Counted from the first letter of the stretch, positions 32,425-41,716 are shown. The stretch is 52,851 bases of DNA from Gemmatimonadota bacterium (GCA_007121455.1 SKKN01000034.1:1-52851), one strand, 5' to 3'. Translations and numbers: made by a program. Notes: generated from the letters alone by a model not told the origin.

Positions 32425-34554
32425 ATGATCGAAGACCTCCTCACCCGGGATACTCCCAAACGGCCACCTCGAATCCGCATCGATGGTCGGGTCCTCCTCC
32501 TCCTGGATGACGAGGAGCTCATGGAACGGCAGCTCTGCCAGCGGGAGGACCTCGAGCTCACGGCGGATGTGAAGGAGAAGCTCCGGGACCAGATCTCCAC
32601 CGATGAGATCACGCCCGCGTACATCTGCTACTTCTACGACGAAACCCTCGGCGACTTTCCCTACCTTGGGCTTCGCGCTCGGAACCGGGACACCGGAGAG
32701 GACGCATTTCCGGTGAAGAGAGGCAGCGTGAAGAGTGGCGGCTTCGTCTGCTCGGTGGCAGGTAAGCGGAGGGGAAAGGGGTCGAGCCGGGAACAGAGCC
32801 CGTACGCGGAGCTCATGGCGGGGATCCGGGTCGTCGTGGCGGAAAGCATCGAGCGGATCTACAACGAGAACTGCCAGAACCTGGGGATCGTCACGACGAC
32901 CGACTTCGGTGTGATCGAGCGGATCCGTCGAGGCGAGGAGATCCTCCTGGAGGAGTTCACCCGGGGTAAGGACACGATCACCCGGGAGATCATCGAATAC
33001 GGCGGGCTCTTCGAATACAACGTCGCGAGGCTCCAGGGAAAGGTCTCCGCGCTCCTGCCGAAGTCGCTGGAAGAGACGGATGGAGAGGCTCACGGAGCCG
33101 CGTCCGACGCCACCCTCCCCGACACGAAACCCATGACGCTCGCGGAGAAGATCTTCGCGAACCACTGGGTGGTCGACGCCTCGGCCGGAAATGTCGGGGT
33201 TCCCTGGGTCGTTCCGCAGGAAGCCGGCTTCTTCCGGACGGATGTCCGCTTTTCGCACGAGTACGTGACCCCGATGGCGGCAATCTTCTTCGAGGAGAAG
33301 GTCGGCCTGGACGGAAGCGTCGTGGATACGGACTCCGTTCTCTTCTTCCGGGATCACCTCACCTTTCTCCACAAGGTGATGAGCCAGGAGCGGATCGAAG
33401 AGGGGCTCCTCGAGGTGGCGAACGAGCTGGAGGCAAAGCAGCGGGAGTTCTCCCAGCGGCAGGGAATCCGCCTCTACGGCGAGCAGATGGGCCAGAGGAT
33501 GGGCTCGGAGGCGATCTGCCACTCGAAGATCCTCGAGGAGTACGCCGAGCCGGGTATGCTCATCATCGGGTCGGACTCGCACACCCCGCATGCGGGGGCG
33601 ATCGGATGCGTGGCCTTCGGGGTCGGGACCACCGCGATCTTCAACTCCTGGATCACCAAGGACGTGCGGGCGAGGGTTCCCGCATCCTTCAAGGTCGTGG
33701 TCTCGGGAACGCCGCCCGCGAACGTGACCGCGAAGGACTACATGCTGGAGATCCTGCGCGGCCCGTACATTCGGGACGGACACGCGATCGGGCAGGTCAT
33801 CGAGTACGCCGGAGACGCGGTCGAGGCGCTTTCCGTGGACGAGCGGGCAACGATGACGAACATGGCCGCCGAGGTCGGGGCCTTCACCGGGATCGTCGCA
33901 GCGGACGAGCGGACGGTGGAGTACCTGGTGACGGAGCGGGGCATGGACCGGGCTCGTGCGGAGAAGCTCTGCGAGTGGATGCAGTCGGACCCGGAAGCCG
34001 AGTATGTGAAGGTGATCGAGATCGATGCGTCCCGGATCCGGCCGATGGCGGCGCTCCCCGGAGACCCGGGCAACGGGGTTCCGATGGCGGAGCTCGAAGA
34101 CCGGAGAATCGCGATCGACATCGCCTACGCCGGCTCCTGCACGGCCGGGAAGAAGGAGGACATGGACATGTACGCCACGGTCTTCCGGACGGCATACGAG
34201 GAGTGGGGACTCAAGGTGCACCCGAACGTGCGGTGCTACATCCAATGCGGCTCGCTCGAGGTGCGGAACTACTGCGAGCGGAAGGGATACCTCGAACTCT
34301 TCGAGAAGATCGGTGCCGAGTTCATCGAACCAGGATGTGGAGCGTGCATCAATGCAGGCCCGGGGGTGACCGCCTCTCCGGACGAGGTTTCGGTCTCGTC
34401 CCAGAACCGCAACTTTCCCGGGCGCTCGGGCCCAGGACAACTCTACCTCGCCTCCCCCTATTCGGTTGCGGCGAGCGCGCTCACCGGCTATCTGACTGCC
34501 TGGGAACCAGGGCGCCGGATCGAGCCGGCGGAAGCGCCGCCGGTCCTGGCGTGA
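32425..34554 (+). CDS. Aconitase-family hydratase with N-terminal swivel domain
   Basis: 709-residue protein. Residues 1-240 contain the swivel domain normally at the C-terminus: STDEITPAY is like the Leu[11 protein letters not shown] segment, and GKGSSREQSPYAEL is like the Leu[14 protein letters not shown] substrate loop. Residues 240-709 form the catalytic domains 1-3: MTLAEKIFANH, IGSDSHTPHAGAIG, and cluster cysteines in GSCTAGKKED and PGCGACINAGP. This swivel-first order is as in AcnB but without its HEAT domain. Likely reaction: hydration/dehydration of citrate, methylcitrate or homologues on a 4Fe-4S cluster. The canonical leuC/leuD in the window make isopropylmalate unlikely. Stand-alone gene, followed after 37 bases by the amidohydrolase. 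Confidence 0.82.
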   Translation: MIEDLLTRDTPKRPPRIRIDGRVLLLLDDEELMERQLCQREDLELTADVKEKLRDQISTDEITPAYICYFYDETLGDFPYLGLRARNRDTGEDAFPVKRGSVKSGGFVCSVAGKRRGKGSSREQSPYAELMAGIRVVVAESIERIYNENCQNLGIVTTTDFGVIERIRRGEEILLEEFTRGKDTITREIIEYGGLFEYNVARLQGKVSALLPKSLEETDGEAHGAASDATLPDTKPMTLAEKIFANHWVVDASAGNVGVPWVVPQEAGFFRTDVRFSHEYVTPMAAIFFEEKVGLDGSVVDTDSVLFFRDHLTFLHKVMSQERIEEGLLEVANELEAKQREFSQRQGIRLYGEQMGQRMGSEAICHSKILEEYAEPGMLIIGSDSHTPHAGAIGCVAFGVGTTAIFNSWITKDVRARVPASFKVVVSGTPPANVTAKDYMLEILRGPYIRDGHAIGQVIEYAGDAVEALSVDERATMTNMAAEVGAFTGIVAADERTVEYLVTERGMDRARAEKLCEWMQSDPEAEYVKVIEIDASRIRPMAALPGDPGNGVPMAELEDRRIAIDIAYAGSCTAGKKEDMDMYATVFRTAYEEWGLKVHPNVRCYIQCGSLEVRNYCERKGYLELFEKIGAEFIEPGCGACINAGPGVTASPDEVSVSSQNRNFPGRSGPGQLYLASPYSVAASALTGYLTAWEPGRRIEPAEAPPVLA

Positions 34555-34591
34555 AGCCGGCTCTCATCCGAAACCCCCTGCCGACCCGGAC

Positions 34592-35404
34592 ATGACACCG
34601 ATGGCGCTCGCCGTGGCTCTGGCCCAGTACGCCCCCCGGGCAGGAGCCGTCGCCGAGAACATGCGCCAGGCGTCCCTCTGGATCGAGCGTGCGGCAGGAG
34701 GCGGCGCTCGTCTCGTCGTGCTCCCGGAGCTCGTGGACACCGGGTACGAGATGGGCGCCGTTCGGGAGCATGCGGCGGGCTGGGAGGACGGTCCCGCGGT
34801 AGAGATCGCGCGACTGGCGGAACGCCACGGGGTGTTCATCGCCGCAGGGCTCTCCGAGCGCACGGCGGGCAGCATCCACAACTCCGTCGGGGTCTTCTCG
34901 GACCGGGGCGAGATGGTGGGGCACTACAGGAAGGCCCACCTCTTCTCCTTCGGGGGTTTCAACGAGAGGACCGTGCTCACGGCCGGAGACGACGCGGCCA
35001 CGATCCCCGGACCGGACGTCACGCTCGGCGTGATGGTCTGCTACGATCTCCGGTTTCCCGAGCTCGCGCGAAAGTTGACGCTCGACGGCGCCCGAGTGCT
35101 CGTGGTCCCCGCCGCCTTTCCCAATCCCCGGGACCGCCACTGGCGGACCCTCCTCGCCGCTCGCGCGATGGAGAACCAGGTCTTCGTCCTCGGGGCCAAT
35201 CGGGTGGGAGCGGACGGGGATCTCGATTTCTGCGGGCACAGCACCGTGCTCGATCCGTGGGGGGAGGTCCTGGCAGCTGCGGACGGGACGTCGGAGGGGC
35301 TCGTCACGGCCACGCTCGACCTCTCCGTGCTCGACGAGGCGCGGCGGACGATGCCGGTCTGGCGAGACCGCCGTCCCGAGTTGTACGGAGGGGGTGAGCG
35401 ATGA
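34592..35404 (+). CDS. Nitrilase-superfamily carbon-nitrogen hydrolase
   Basis: 270-residue amidohydrolase with the complete Glu-Lys-Cys triad: LPELVDTGYE, YRKAHLF and VMVCYDLRFPE, plus a second structural Glu region after AARAMENQVF. Length and motifs fit small-molecule amidases (omega-amidase/YafV or N-carbamoyl-type); the substrate is undecided. ATGs at 34592 and 34601 are both possible; I use the first. The stop overlaps the histidine kinase start (ATGA), so the two genes are translationally coupled. Confidence 0.87.
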   Translation: MTPMALAVALAQYAPRAGAVAENMRQASLWIERAAGGGARLVVLPELVDTGYEMGAVREHAAGWEDGPAVEIARLAERHGVFIAAGLSERTAGSIHNSVGVFSDRGEMVGHYRKAHLFSFGGFNERTVLTAGDDAATIPGPDVTLGVMVCYDLRFPELARKLTLDGARVLVVPAAFPNPRDRHWRTLLAARAMENQVFVLGANRVGADGDLDFCGHSTVLDPWGEVLAAADGTSEGLVTATLDLSVLDEARRTMPVWRDRRPELYGGGER

Positions 35405-36606
35405 GCCGGCGGACGTCGCGCACGGACCCGTTCCCGGAAGCGAACCCGTCGCCGCTCGATACCTCCTCCGGCGACCGTGACCGCGACCTCGACGCCCGTC
35501 TCTCCCTCCATACCCAAATCCTCGATGCGATCGGACAGGCGGTTCTCGCCACGGACCCGGAGGGACGGATCATCTTCTGGAACCGTGCGGCAGAGGAGCT
35601 CTACGGGTGGAAGAAGGAGGAGGTGATGGGCGCCTCCGTCCTCGACGTGACCCCTGCTCCCGGGCGGGTGTCCCACACAGACGAGATCAGGGAACAGCTC
35701 CGGCGGGGGAAGCCGTGGTCCGGGGAGTTCCTCACCCGCACGAAGGATGGGGAGCGGTTCCCGGTCGAGGTCATCGATACGCCGGTATTCGACGCGTCCG
35801 GCCGGCTGCAGGCCATCGTCGGCATCTCCAGGGAGCTCACGGGCCAGAAGCGCCTGGAGCGACAGGTCCGCCAGGCACAGCGCATGGAAGCCGCGGGGAA
35901 GCTGGCCGGAGGGGTGGCCCACGACTTCAACAATGTCCTCACGGCGATCGAGGGCCACCTCACCTTTCTCGAAGATGCGGTTCCCGCCGATACCCCGGAG
36001 AGGACGGACCTCGAAGCGATTCGGAAGGGCGCCTCACGTGCGGCTCATCTGACGGAGCAGCTTCTGGCATTCAGTCAGCGTCAGGTCCTCCGCCCCCGAC
36101 GCGTCGATCTTCGCGAGGTCCTTCGGGGCACCCGCGCGGTCGCCCAGGCGCTCGTCGGTCCGCAGATCCAGCTCGAAACCCAATTCCCCGAGGGGGCGGT
36201 CCACGTCCGGGCGGATCCGGAGCGTATCGAGCAGGTGATCCTCGATCTCGTACAAAACGCCGCGGATGCCACTCCCGGCGACGGTTCGATCACGATCATG
36301 GTCACCTCCACCCGGATCACGCCCGAAAGCCCCGAGAAGCGGCCCGAGATGCCGGACGGGGAGTACGGCGTGATCGCGGTGGCGGATCATGGCGTGGGCA
36401 TGAGCACGGAAGTGCTCGAACGGGTCTTCGAGCCCTTTTTCAGCACGCGCCCCGCGTGGGAGGCTTCGGGCCTCGGGCTCAGCACCGCGTACGGCATCAT
36501 CAAGCAAAGCAGGGGCTTCATCTACGGGGAGAGCGAAGAGGGCTCGGGCAGCGTTTTCCGCATCTACCTCCCCCTCCTGCCCAAATCCGAAACGGACCCA
36601 GCTTGA
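35401..36606 (+). CDS. PAS-domain sensor histidine kinase
   Basis: 401-residue soluble kinase without membrane segments. Residues about 35-150 form a PAS domain (ILDAIGQAVLATDPEGRI, FWNRAAEELYGW), followed by a HisKA domain with phospho-acceptor in GGVAHDFNNVL and a HATPase domain with N box (LVQNAADATP), G1 (VADHGVGM), F box (FEPFFSTR) and G2 (GLGLSTAYGI). No receiver domain and no response regulator gene is adjacent, so it is an orphan. Coupled to the nitrilase gene by a 4-base overlap. Its stop codon lies inside the -35 box of the leu/ilv promoter. Confidence 0.9.
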   Translation: MSRRTSRTDPFPEANPSPLDTSSGDRDRDLDARLSLHTQILDAIGQAVLATDPEGRIIFWNRAAEELYGWKKEEVMGASVLDVTPAPGRVSHTDEIREQLRRGKPWSGEFLTRTKDGERFPVEVIDTPVFDASGRLQAIVGISRELTGQKRLERQVRQAQRMEAAGKLAGGVAHDFNNVLTAIEGHLTFLEDAVPADTPERTDLEAIRKGASRAAHLTEQLLAFSQRQVLRPRRVDLREVLRGTRAVAQALVGPQIQLETQFPEGAVHVRADPERIEQVILDLVQNAADATPGDGSITIMVTSTRITPESPEKRPEMPDGEYGVIAVADHGVGMSTEVLERVFEPFFSTRPAWEASGLGLSTAYGIIKQSRGFIYGESEEGSGSVFRIYLPLLPKSETDPA

Positions 36607-36631
36607 CACCCGCCCTCGGGGAACGTATATC
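36603..36631 (+). promoter_or_regulatory. Promoter of the leu/ilv operon
   Basis: Perfect -35 TTGACA (36603-36608), 17-base spacer and -10 TATATC (36626-36631). The -35 box contains the stop codon of the histidine kinase gene. Transcription should start near 36638, placing the leader peptide and attenuator hairpin inside the transcript. Confidence 0.75.
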
Positions 36632-36710
36632 AGTTCGATCACGACACGCTGGGGGCGTCGGGTGCGCAGGCACTTCCCCCGGCCGGACCTGACCGAGCGG
36701 CGATCACGAC

Positions 36711-36818
36711 ATGACCTCGATCCTTCAGAGCGTAACCGGGCTCATTATCGAGCTTTCCGGCTTCCGAGTACTCGGGGGCCGGGGAGAGAGAGTCCGCTTG
36801 CGAACTGGACCGGGATGA
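36711..36818 (+). CDS. leu/ilv operon leader peptide (35 residues)
   Basis: Short frame beginning MTSILQSVTGLIIELSG and ending in TGA at 36816. Eleven of 35 codons specify Ile (3), Leu (5) or Val (3), most within codons 4-21. Codons 15-26 lie in a 16-bp hairpin (36753-36786, with G-U pairs), and the tail carries GAGAGAGAG (36784-36792) able to pair with CTCTCTC in the terminator stem. This is the arrangement of ribosome-mediated attenuation: stalling at scarce branched-chain aminoacyl-tRNAs would favour readthrough. The ribosome binding site is weak. Peptide expression is inferred, not shown. Confidence 0.65.
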   Translation: MTSILQSVTGLIIELSGFRVLGGRGERVRLRTGPG

Positions 36819-36845
36819 TCTGACCGGAAACGGAAAAGCAGGTGA

Positions 36846-36883
36846 ACGGGCTCTCTCGCTAGCGGGAGGGCCCGTTTTCTTTT
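36846..36883 (+). terminator. Attenuator (rho-independent terminator) before leuA
   Basis: Stem of 13 bp with two G-U pairs (ACGGGC at 36846-36851 with GCCCGT at 36870-36875, continuing inward), CTAG loop, then TTTTCTTTT at 36875-36883. It lies 28 bases after the leader stop and 66 bases before leuA, so all eight operon genes depend on passing it. Confidence 0.8.
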
Positions 36884-36948
36884 GCTTTCGAGCCGGAGAC
36901 GGTCCACCGCTCGTGCGGGTCAGAGCGCTCACAACCCCGAGGAAATGA

Positions 36949-38508
36949 ATGATGGAACGCATCGAGATCTTCGACACGACGTTGCGGGATGGAGAGCAGT
37001 CGCCAGGGGCCACGATGACACCGAGCGAGAAGCTCCGGGTCGCCCGTGCCCTCGACGACCTGGGGGTCGACGTCGTGGAGGCTGGATTTCCGATCAGCTC
37101 GCCGGATGATTTCCTCGCGGTTCGGAAAGTCGCACGGGAGCTTCGCCGGCCGACGGTGGCGGCCCTCGCTCGAACCACCTCCGGTGATGTGCTGAGAGCC
37201 GCCGAAGCCCTCGAAGAAGCAGCCCGGCCGCGGATCCACACCTTCATCGCCACGTCCCCGATCCATCTCGCTCAAAAGCTGAAAATCAGCGAGAACGAAT
37301 GTGTGGACAGGGCTGCGAACGCGGTGACGGAGGCGAGACGATACGTCGACGACGTCGAATTCAGCGCGGAGGACGCGACCCGGACCCCTCTCGAGTTCCT
37401 GATGAAGGTCGTCTCCGCCGCCGTCGAAGCGGGCGCCACGGTCATCAACCTCCCGGATACCGTGGGCTACGCGTACCCGGACGAGATCCGGAGGATGGTC
37501 ACGACCCTCCGGAAGGCGATCCCGGAGCTCCGCGACGTCACCCTCTCCATCCACTGTCACGACGATCTCGGCCTCGCGACGGCGAATACGCTCGCGGCAC
37601 TCGAGGCGGGCGTGCGCCAGGTCGAATGCACGGTGAACGGGATCGGGGAACGGGCCGGAAATACCGCCCTCGAGGAGGTGGTCATGGCCCTCTTGGTGCG
37701 CCAGGACCTCTCCAACCTCCGGACCCGGGTCCAGACGAACCGGATCTATCCGACCAGCCAGCTCCTCTCCCGCGTCACGGGCATCTACCCCCAGCCGAAC
37801 AAGGCGATCGTGGGAAAGAACGCCTTCGCCCATGAGGCGGGCATCCACCAGGACGGGATGCTGAAGGAACGGACCACGTACGAGATCATGGATCCGCAGG
37901 TCGTCGGGGTCCCGCGAAGCCGGCTCGTGCTCGGGAAGCACTCCGGGCATCACGCGCTCGAGGCCCGATACAAGGACCTCGGCCACGAGCTCACGAAGGA
38001 GGACCTGGAGCGGGCCTATCGCCTCTTCAAGCTGCTCGCCGATCAGAAGAAGGCGATCCTGGACGAGGACCTGCTGGCGATCCTCCATCACGGAGCGTTC
38101 AAGGAAGTACCGCGTCACTTCCGGCTCGAGGGGCTGGAGGTGACCTGCGGAGGAAAGTGGTCGACCGCGCGGGTGGCGATCCGGACGGACGACGGTCCGC
38201 CCCGATCGGCCACGGCGCGTGGGGACGGCCCCATCGCCGCTGCGTTCACGGCACTCACCGAGCTCGTGGGCAAGGACATCGAGATGGAGGACATGACGAT
38301 CCGGACGATGACCCCGGGCAGTGATTCGGTGGGAGAGGTCTTCCTGCAGGTTCGGGTGGGCGACCGGAGCTTCTCGGGCACCGCGGCCTCGACGGACGTG
38401 GTGGATGCTGTGGTGCGCGCATGCCTCCACGCCCTCAGCAAGGGGCAGCGCGCGGTCGAGATGGAAGCGCAGGCTCTGGACACCGCCGGCGAGTTGTGGG
38501 GGGTCTGA
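36949..38508 (+). CDS. leuA: 2-isopropylmalate synthase
   Basis: 519-residue enzyme condensing acetyl-CoA with 2-ketoisovalerate, first step of leucine synthesis. Visible: IFDTTLRDGEQSPGATM with the metal-binding Asp, SIHCHDDLGLATANTLAAL with both metal histidines, CTVNGIGERAGN, and the C-terminal regulatory domain ending near LHALSKGQRAV. Presence of that domain suggests leucine feedback inhibition. Start: ATG at 36949 behind GAGGAA; the neighbouring ATG at 36952 is equally placed. First gene of the operon; leuB follows after one base. Confidence 0.95.
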   Translation: MMERIEIFDTTLRDGEQSPGATMTPSEKLRVARALDDLGVDVVEAGFPISSPDDFLAVRKVARELRRPTVAALARTTSGDVLRAAEALEEAARPRIHTFIATSPIHLAQKLKISENECVDRAANAVTEARRYVDDVEFSAEDATRTPLEFLMKVVSAAVEAGATVINLPDTVGYAYPDEIRRMVTTLRKAIPELRDVTLSIHCHDDLGLATANTLAALEAGVRQVECTVNGIGERAGNTALEEVVMALLVRQDLSNLRTRVQTNRIYPTSQLLSRVTGIYPQPNKAIVGKNAFAHEAGIHQDGMLKERTTYEIMDPQVVGVPRSRLVLGKHSGHHALEARYKDLGHELTKEDLERAYRLFKLLADQKKAILDEDLLAILHHGAFKEVPRHFRLEGLEVTCGGKWSTARVAIRTDDGPPRSATARGDGPIAAAFTALTELVGKDIEMEDMTIRTMTPGSDSVGEVFLQVRVGDRSFSGTAASTDVVDAVVRACLHALSKGQRAVEMEAQALDTAGELWGV

Positions 38509-38509
38509 G

Positions 38510-39595
38510 ATGTCGTCGACGAGGCGCGTCGCGGTTCTCCCGGGAGACGGAGTGGGTCCCGAGGTGACCCGCGCAGCGGTCCTCGTGCTGGAGGCGGCTG
38601 CCGAGGTGTTCGACCTGCGGATTCGGCCGGAGGAGCATCCGGTGGGCTGGGCCGCCGTCCAGGCCGATGAGGATCCCCTGCCCGCCTCCACCCTCGCGGC
38701 CTGCACCGACGCGGACGCCGTCTTTCTCGGTGCCGTCGGCCATCCCGACGCCGTCGGGGTGTCGCCCGAGAAGCGGCCCGAGGCGGGCCTCCTCCGACTT
38801 CGCACCGAGCTTCGCTGCTACACGAACCTGCGTCCGCTGCGACTTCCCGACACCCTGATCGGGGTCTCGCCGCTACGCGAAGAACGGATCCGGGGGGTCG
38901 ACCTCGTCATCGTTCGAGAGCTTGCCGGCGGGCTCTACTACGGCACTCCCCGAGGAGTGGAAACGAGGGAGGGGGAGCGAAGCGCCCACAATACCCTGCG
39001 ATACGGCGCAAGCGAGATCCGCCGCGTCGCCCGGGCGGCGTTCCGGTTGGCCGAGGGCCGGGGACGCAGGCTCCTCTCCGTGGACAAATCGAACGTCCTC
39101 GAGACCTCTCGCCTGTGGAGGGAAGTGGTCGAGGAGGTGGCCCTCGAGCATCCGACGGTGGCCCTGGAGCACATGCTGATCGACCGCGCCGCTCTGGAGC
39201 TCGTCCTCCGTCCGAATACCTTCGACGTCATCCTGACCGAGAACCTCTTCGGAGACATCCTGAGCGATGAAGTCGCAGGAGTGGCGGGCTCTTTGGGTCT
39301 TCTTCCCTCCGCGAGTCTCGGAGATGGGACGCCCCTCTTCGAGCCGGTGCATGGTTCCGCACCGGCTCTGGCGGGAGAGGGGACGGCGAATCCGGTAGGG
39401 GCAATCCTCTCCATGGCGATGCTTCTGGAGCATGCGCTGGACGCCCCGGAGGCGGCGAGGGCCGTAGGGCGGGCCGTGGAGGAGTGCTTTGCGTCCGGGC
39501 TCCGCACGGCCGACCTCGCCGGACCCGGAGAGAAGGTGGTGGGCACGGACGCGTTCGCGAAGGCTGCAGTCCAAATCATTGCGACAGAGGGATGA
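38510..39595 (+). CDS. leuB: 3-isopropylmalate dehydrogenase
   Basis: 361-residue NAD-dependent beta-decarboxylating dehydrogenase converting 3-isopropylmalate to 2-ketoisocaproate. Motifs: VLPGDGVGPEVT, RTELRCYTNLRPL with substrate arginines, VRELAGGLYYG, VDKSNVLETSRLWREV, TENLFGDILSDE with metal-binding aspartates, and EPVHGSAPALAGEGTANP for the NAD loop. The protein is of normal length. It starts one base after the leuA stop and ends 22 bases before ilvB. Confidence 0.95.
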   Translation: MSSTRRVAVLPGDGVGPEVTRAAVLVLEAAAEVFDLRIRPEEHPVGWAAVQADEDPLPASTLAACTDADAVFLGAVGHPDAVGVSPEKRPEAGLLRLRTELRCYTNLRPLRLPDTLIGVSPLREERIRGVDLVIVRELAGGLYYGTPRGVETREGERSAHNTLRYGASEIRRVARAAFRLAEGRGRRLLSVDKSNVLETSRLWREVVEEVALEHPTVALEHMLIDRAALELVLRPNTFDVILTENLFGDILSDEVAGVAGSLGLLPSASLGDGTPLFEPVHGSAPALAGEGTANPVGAILSMAMLLEHALDAPEAARAVGRAVEECFASGLRTADLAGPGEKVVGTDAFAKAAVQIIATEG

Positions 39596-39617
39596 GTCGC
39601 AACCCGAGGAGAGACCG

Positions 39618-41393
39618 ATGAATGACCGACCGACCAACGGCGCCGAATGGATCTGCGACAGTCTCGTGGAAGAAGGCGTCCGGATCCTGTTCGGACATCC
39701 GGGAGGGGCGATCCTCCCCTTCTACGACGCGCTGCACGGTCGGCCCGAGCTCCGGCACGTACTGGTTCGGCACGAGCAGGCCGCGGCGCACGCGGCGGAT
39801 GGATACGCCCGGGCGACGGGGAACGTCGGTGTATGCCTCGCGACGAGCGGACCGGGTGCGACCAACCTCGTGACGGGTCTGGCCACGGCGGCGATGGACA
39901 GCGTCCCCCTCGTTGCACTGACGGGACAGGTCCCGACGAATGTCATGGGGACGGATGCCTTTCAGGAGGTGGACGTCCTCGGCCTCACGATTCCGGTCAC
40001 GAAGCACGGTTTCCTGGTCGAGTCCTTCGAGGACATACCGGACGTCATGAGAGAGGCGTTCCGGGTGGCACGGTCCGGACGCCCGGGACCGGTGCTGGTG
40101 GACCTGCCGAAGAACGTCCAGGCGGCGGCGGTGCCCGCATACTGGAGGAACCGCCCGGCATCGGTGCCGCCTTCGGAGAACGGCACGAGGCCCGCACCGA
40201 CTGACCCGAGGCTCTATGAGGTGCTCGGGCAGGCAGCGGAGCTCCTCGACAATGCACTCCGACCCGTCATCATGGTCGGCCGGGGCGTGGTGGCGTCCGA
40301 AACCTCGGAGTGCGTTCGGGCGCTGGCGGAAGCCCACCGCCTCCCGGTCATCACGACCCTCCTGGGCCTCGACGCCTTCTCCAGGAACCATCCTCTCTCG
40401 CTCGGCATGCCCGGCATGCACGGGACGGCCCGAGCGAACCGTGCGATCCAGGAGGCCGACCTCATCCTCGGCTTCGGGCTCCGGTTCGATGATCGCGTGA
40501 CCGGGCCGGTGGCCTCGTTCGCTCCTGCGGCGCAGATCGTCCTGTTCGAAGTGGACCCGGCTGTCGTGGGGCGCACCGTGAAGCCGGACCTCGCGGTAGT
40601 GGGAGACCTTCGGACCACGCTGCCCGCCTTTCGAGGCCGAACCCGGAGCCGCGCACATCGGGGAGAGGAGTGGTGGGGCCGGCTCCGAACATGGTCCAGG
40701 GATCCGTCATCCACGGTATTCGATGCGGCCGGTGAAGGGAGTCCGTTCGGCGGGCTCGAGGATCAGCCGCCCACGGGCCGGGAGGCGGCACGGGCCCTGG
40801 CCCGGCAGATCGAGGGAGCCGGGGGACAGGTGTCGACGGACGTGGGCCAGCACCAGATGTGGATGGCCCAGGAGCTCAAGGAGGGTGCTCCCGCCACCCA
40901 TTTCACTTCCGGCGGACTCGGCACGATGGGATACGCCCTCCCCGCCGCGATCGGAGCCGCATTCGGTCGAGCGGACCGGGCAACCTGGGCGGTCGCCGGA
41001 GACGGAGGGTTCCAGATGACGCTCCAGGAGATGGCGACGGTGGTGCAGGAAGACCTTCCCGTCCGAATCGTCGTGGTCAACAACGGCTACCTGGGGATGG
41101 TGCGGCAGTGGCAGGAGCTCTTCTTCGAGGGACGGTACTCCGCGAGCAGGCTGTCGGGGCCGGACATGTCCGCGGTCGCCCGGGCGTACGGCATTCCCGC
41201 CCGGACCGTGACCCGGCGGGACGAGCTGACGAGCGCGCTCCGGTGGGCGGACGCCGCCACGGGCCCCGTCTTTCTCGAAATCCGCGTGGTGAACGAAGAA
41301 AACGTCTATCCCCTCGTCCCGCCGGGCGCCCGACTGGACGAGATGGTCGAGGAGCCGATCCCTCCGGCGCCGGAGCCGGCGACCCTCCCATGA
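39618..41393 (+). CDS. ilvB: Acetolactate synthase large subunit
   Basis: 591-residue thiamine-diphosphate enzyme forming acetolactate or acetohydroxybutyrate. Seen: LFGHPGGAILPFYDAL, the catalytic Glu in VRHEQAAAHAADGYARATG, LATSGPGATNLVTGLA, the FAD-binding middle domain, and the ThDP motif GDGGFQMTLQE with NNGYLGMVRQWQELFF. A CGAGGAGAG ribosome binding site precedes the ATG at 39618. The stop overlaps the ilvN start by 4 bases. FAD-domain linker around residues 340-390 is Arg-rich. Confidence 0.95.
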   Translation: MNDRPTNGAEWICDSLVEEGVRILFGHPGGAILPFYDALHGRPELRHVLVRHEQAAAHAADGYARATGNVGVCLATSGPGATNLVTGLATAAMDSVPLVALTGQVPTNVMGTDAFQEVDVLGLTIPVTKHGFLVESFEDIPDVMREAFRVARSGRPGPVLVDLPKNVQAAAVPAYWRNRPASVPPSENGTRPAPTDPRLYEVLGQAAELLDNALRPVIMVGRGVVASETSECVRALAEAHRLPVITTLLGLDAFSRNHPLSLGMPGMHGTARANRAIQEADLILGFGLRFDDRVTGPVASFAPAAQIVLFEVDPAVVGRTVKPDLAVVGDLRTTLPAFRGRTRSRAHRGEEWWGRLRTWSRDPSSTVFDAAGEGSPFGGLEDQPPTGREAARALARQIEGAGGQVSTDVGQHQMWMAQELKEGAPATHFTSGGLGTMGYALPAAIGAAFGRADRATWAVAGDGGFQMTLQEMATVVQEDLPVRIVVVNNGYLGMVRQWQELFFEGRYSASRLSGPDMSAVARAYGIPARTVTRRDELTSALRWADAATGPVFLEIRVVNEENVYPLVPPGARLDEMVEEPIPPAPEPATLP

Positions 41394-41716
41394 ACAAGGG
41401 ACGGACGGATGGGACGGAGAGGCCCGAGGTCGAGACCTGGATCCTGCGGCTACGCGACCGCCCGGGGGCGCTGGAGCGCGTACTCTCCCTACTCCGGCGA
41501 CGCCGGGTGGGGCTGGAGGGGCTCTCCTTCGCCAAAGCAGGAGAGGACCGACTGGATGTGGAGCTCCATGTGGGAGTCACCGTCGTACAGCGTGAGAGGA
41601 TCCAGGTGGAGCTCGCGGGCCTGGCCGATGTGGAAGCGGCAGAAGGCGAGGAGCCGGTCGGCCTCCGTCGACTGGATTCATTCAACGAGAACGAGGGGAC
41701 GAACGATGGAACGTGA
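41390..41716 (+). CDS. ilvN: Acetolactate synthase small (regulatory) subunit
   Basis: 108-residue ACT-domain protein: [20 protein letters not shown] and [20 protein letters not shown] give the valine-binding fold, followed by a second short strand set. It is shorter than the 160-residue common type and has a single ACT domain, like E. coli IlvN. Overlaps ilvB by 4 bases and ilvC by 11 bases. Role: activates the large subunit and probably confers feedback inhibition by valine. Confidence 0.87.
   Translation: MNKGRTDGTERPEVETWILRLRDRPGALERVLSLLRRRRVGLEGLSFAKAGEDRLDVELHVGVTVVQRERIQVELAGLADVEAAEGEEPVGLRRLDSFNENEGTNDGT

Noticed and set aside
32344-34440. 698-codon frame antisense to the aconitase-family gene
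   Set aside because: Shadow of a strongly supported gene; composition is His/Arg/Val-biased and no start or ribosome binding site is convincing.
36632-36948. T-box riboswitch ahead of leuA
   Set aside because: The conserved T-box sequence and specifier-loop architecture were not found; the leader peptide plus competing hairpins explain the region better.
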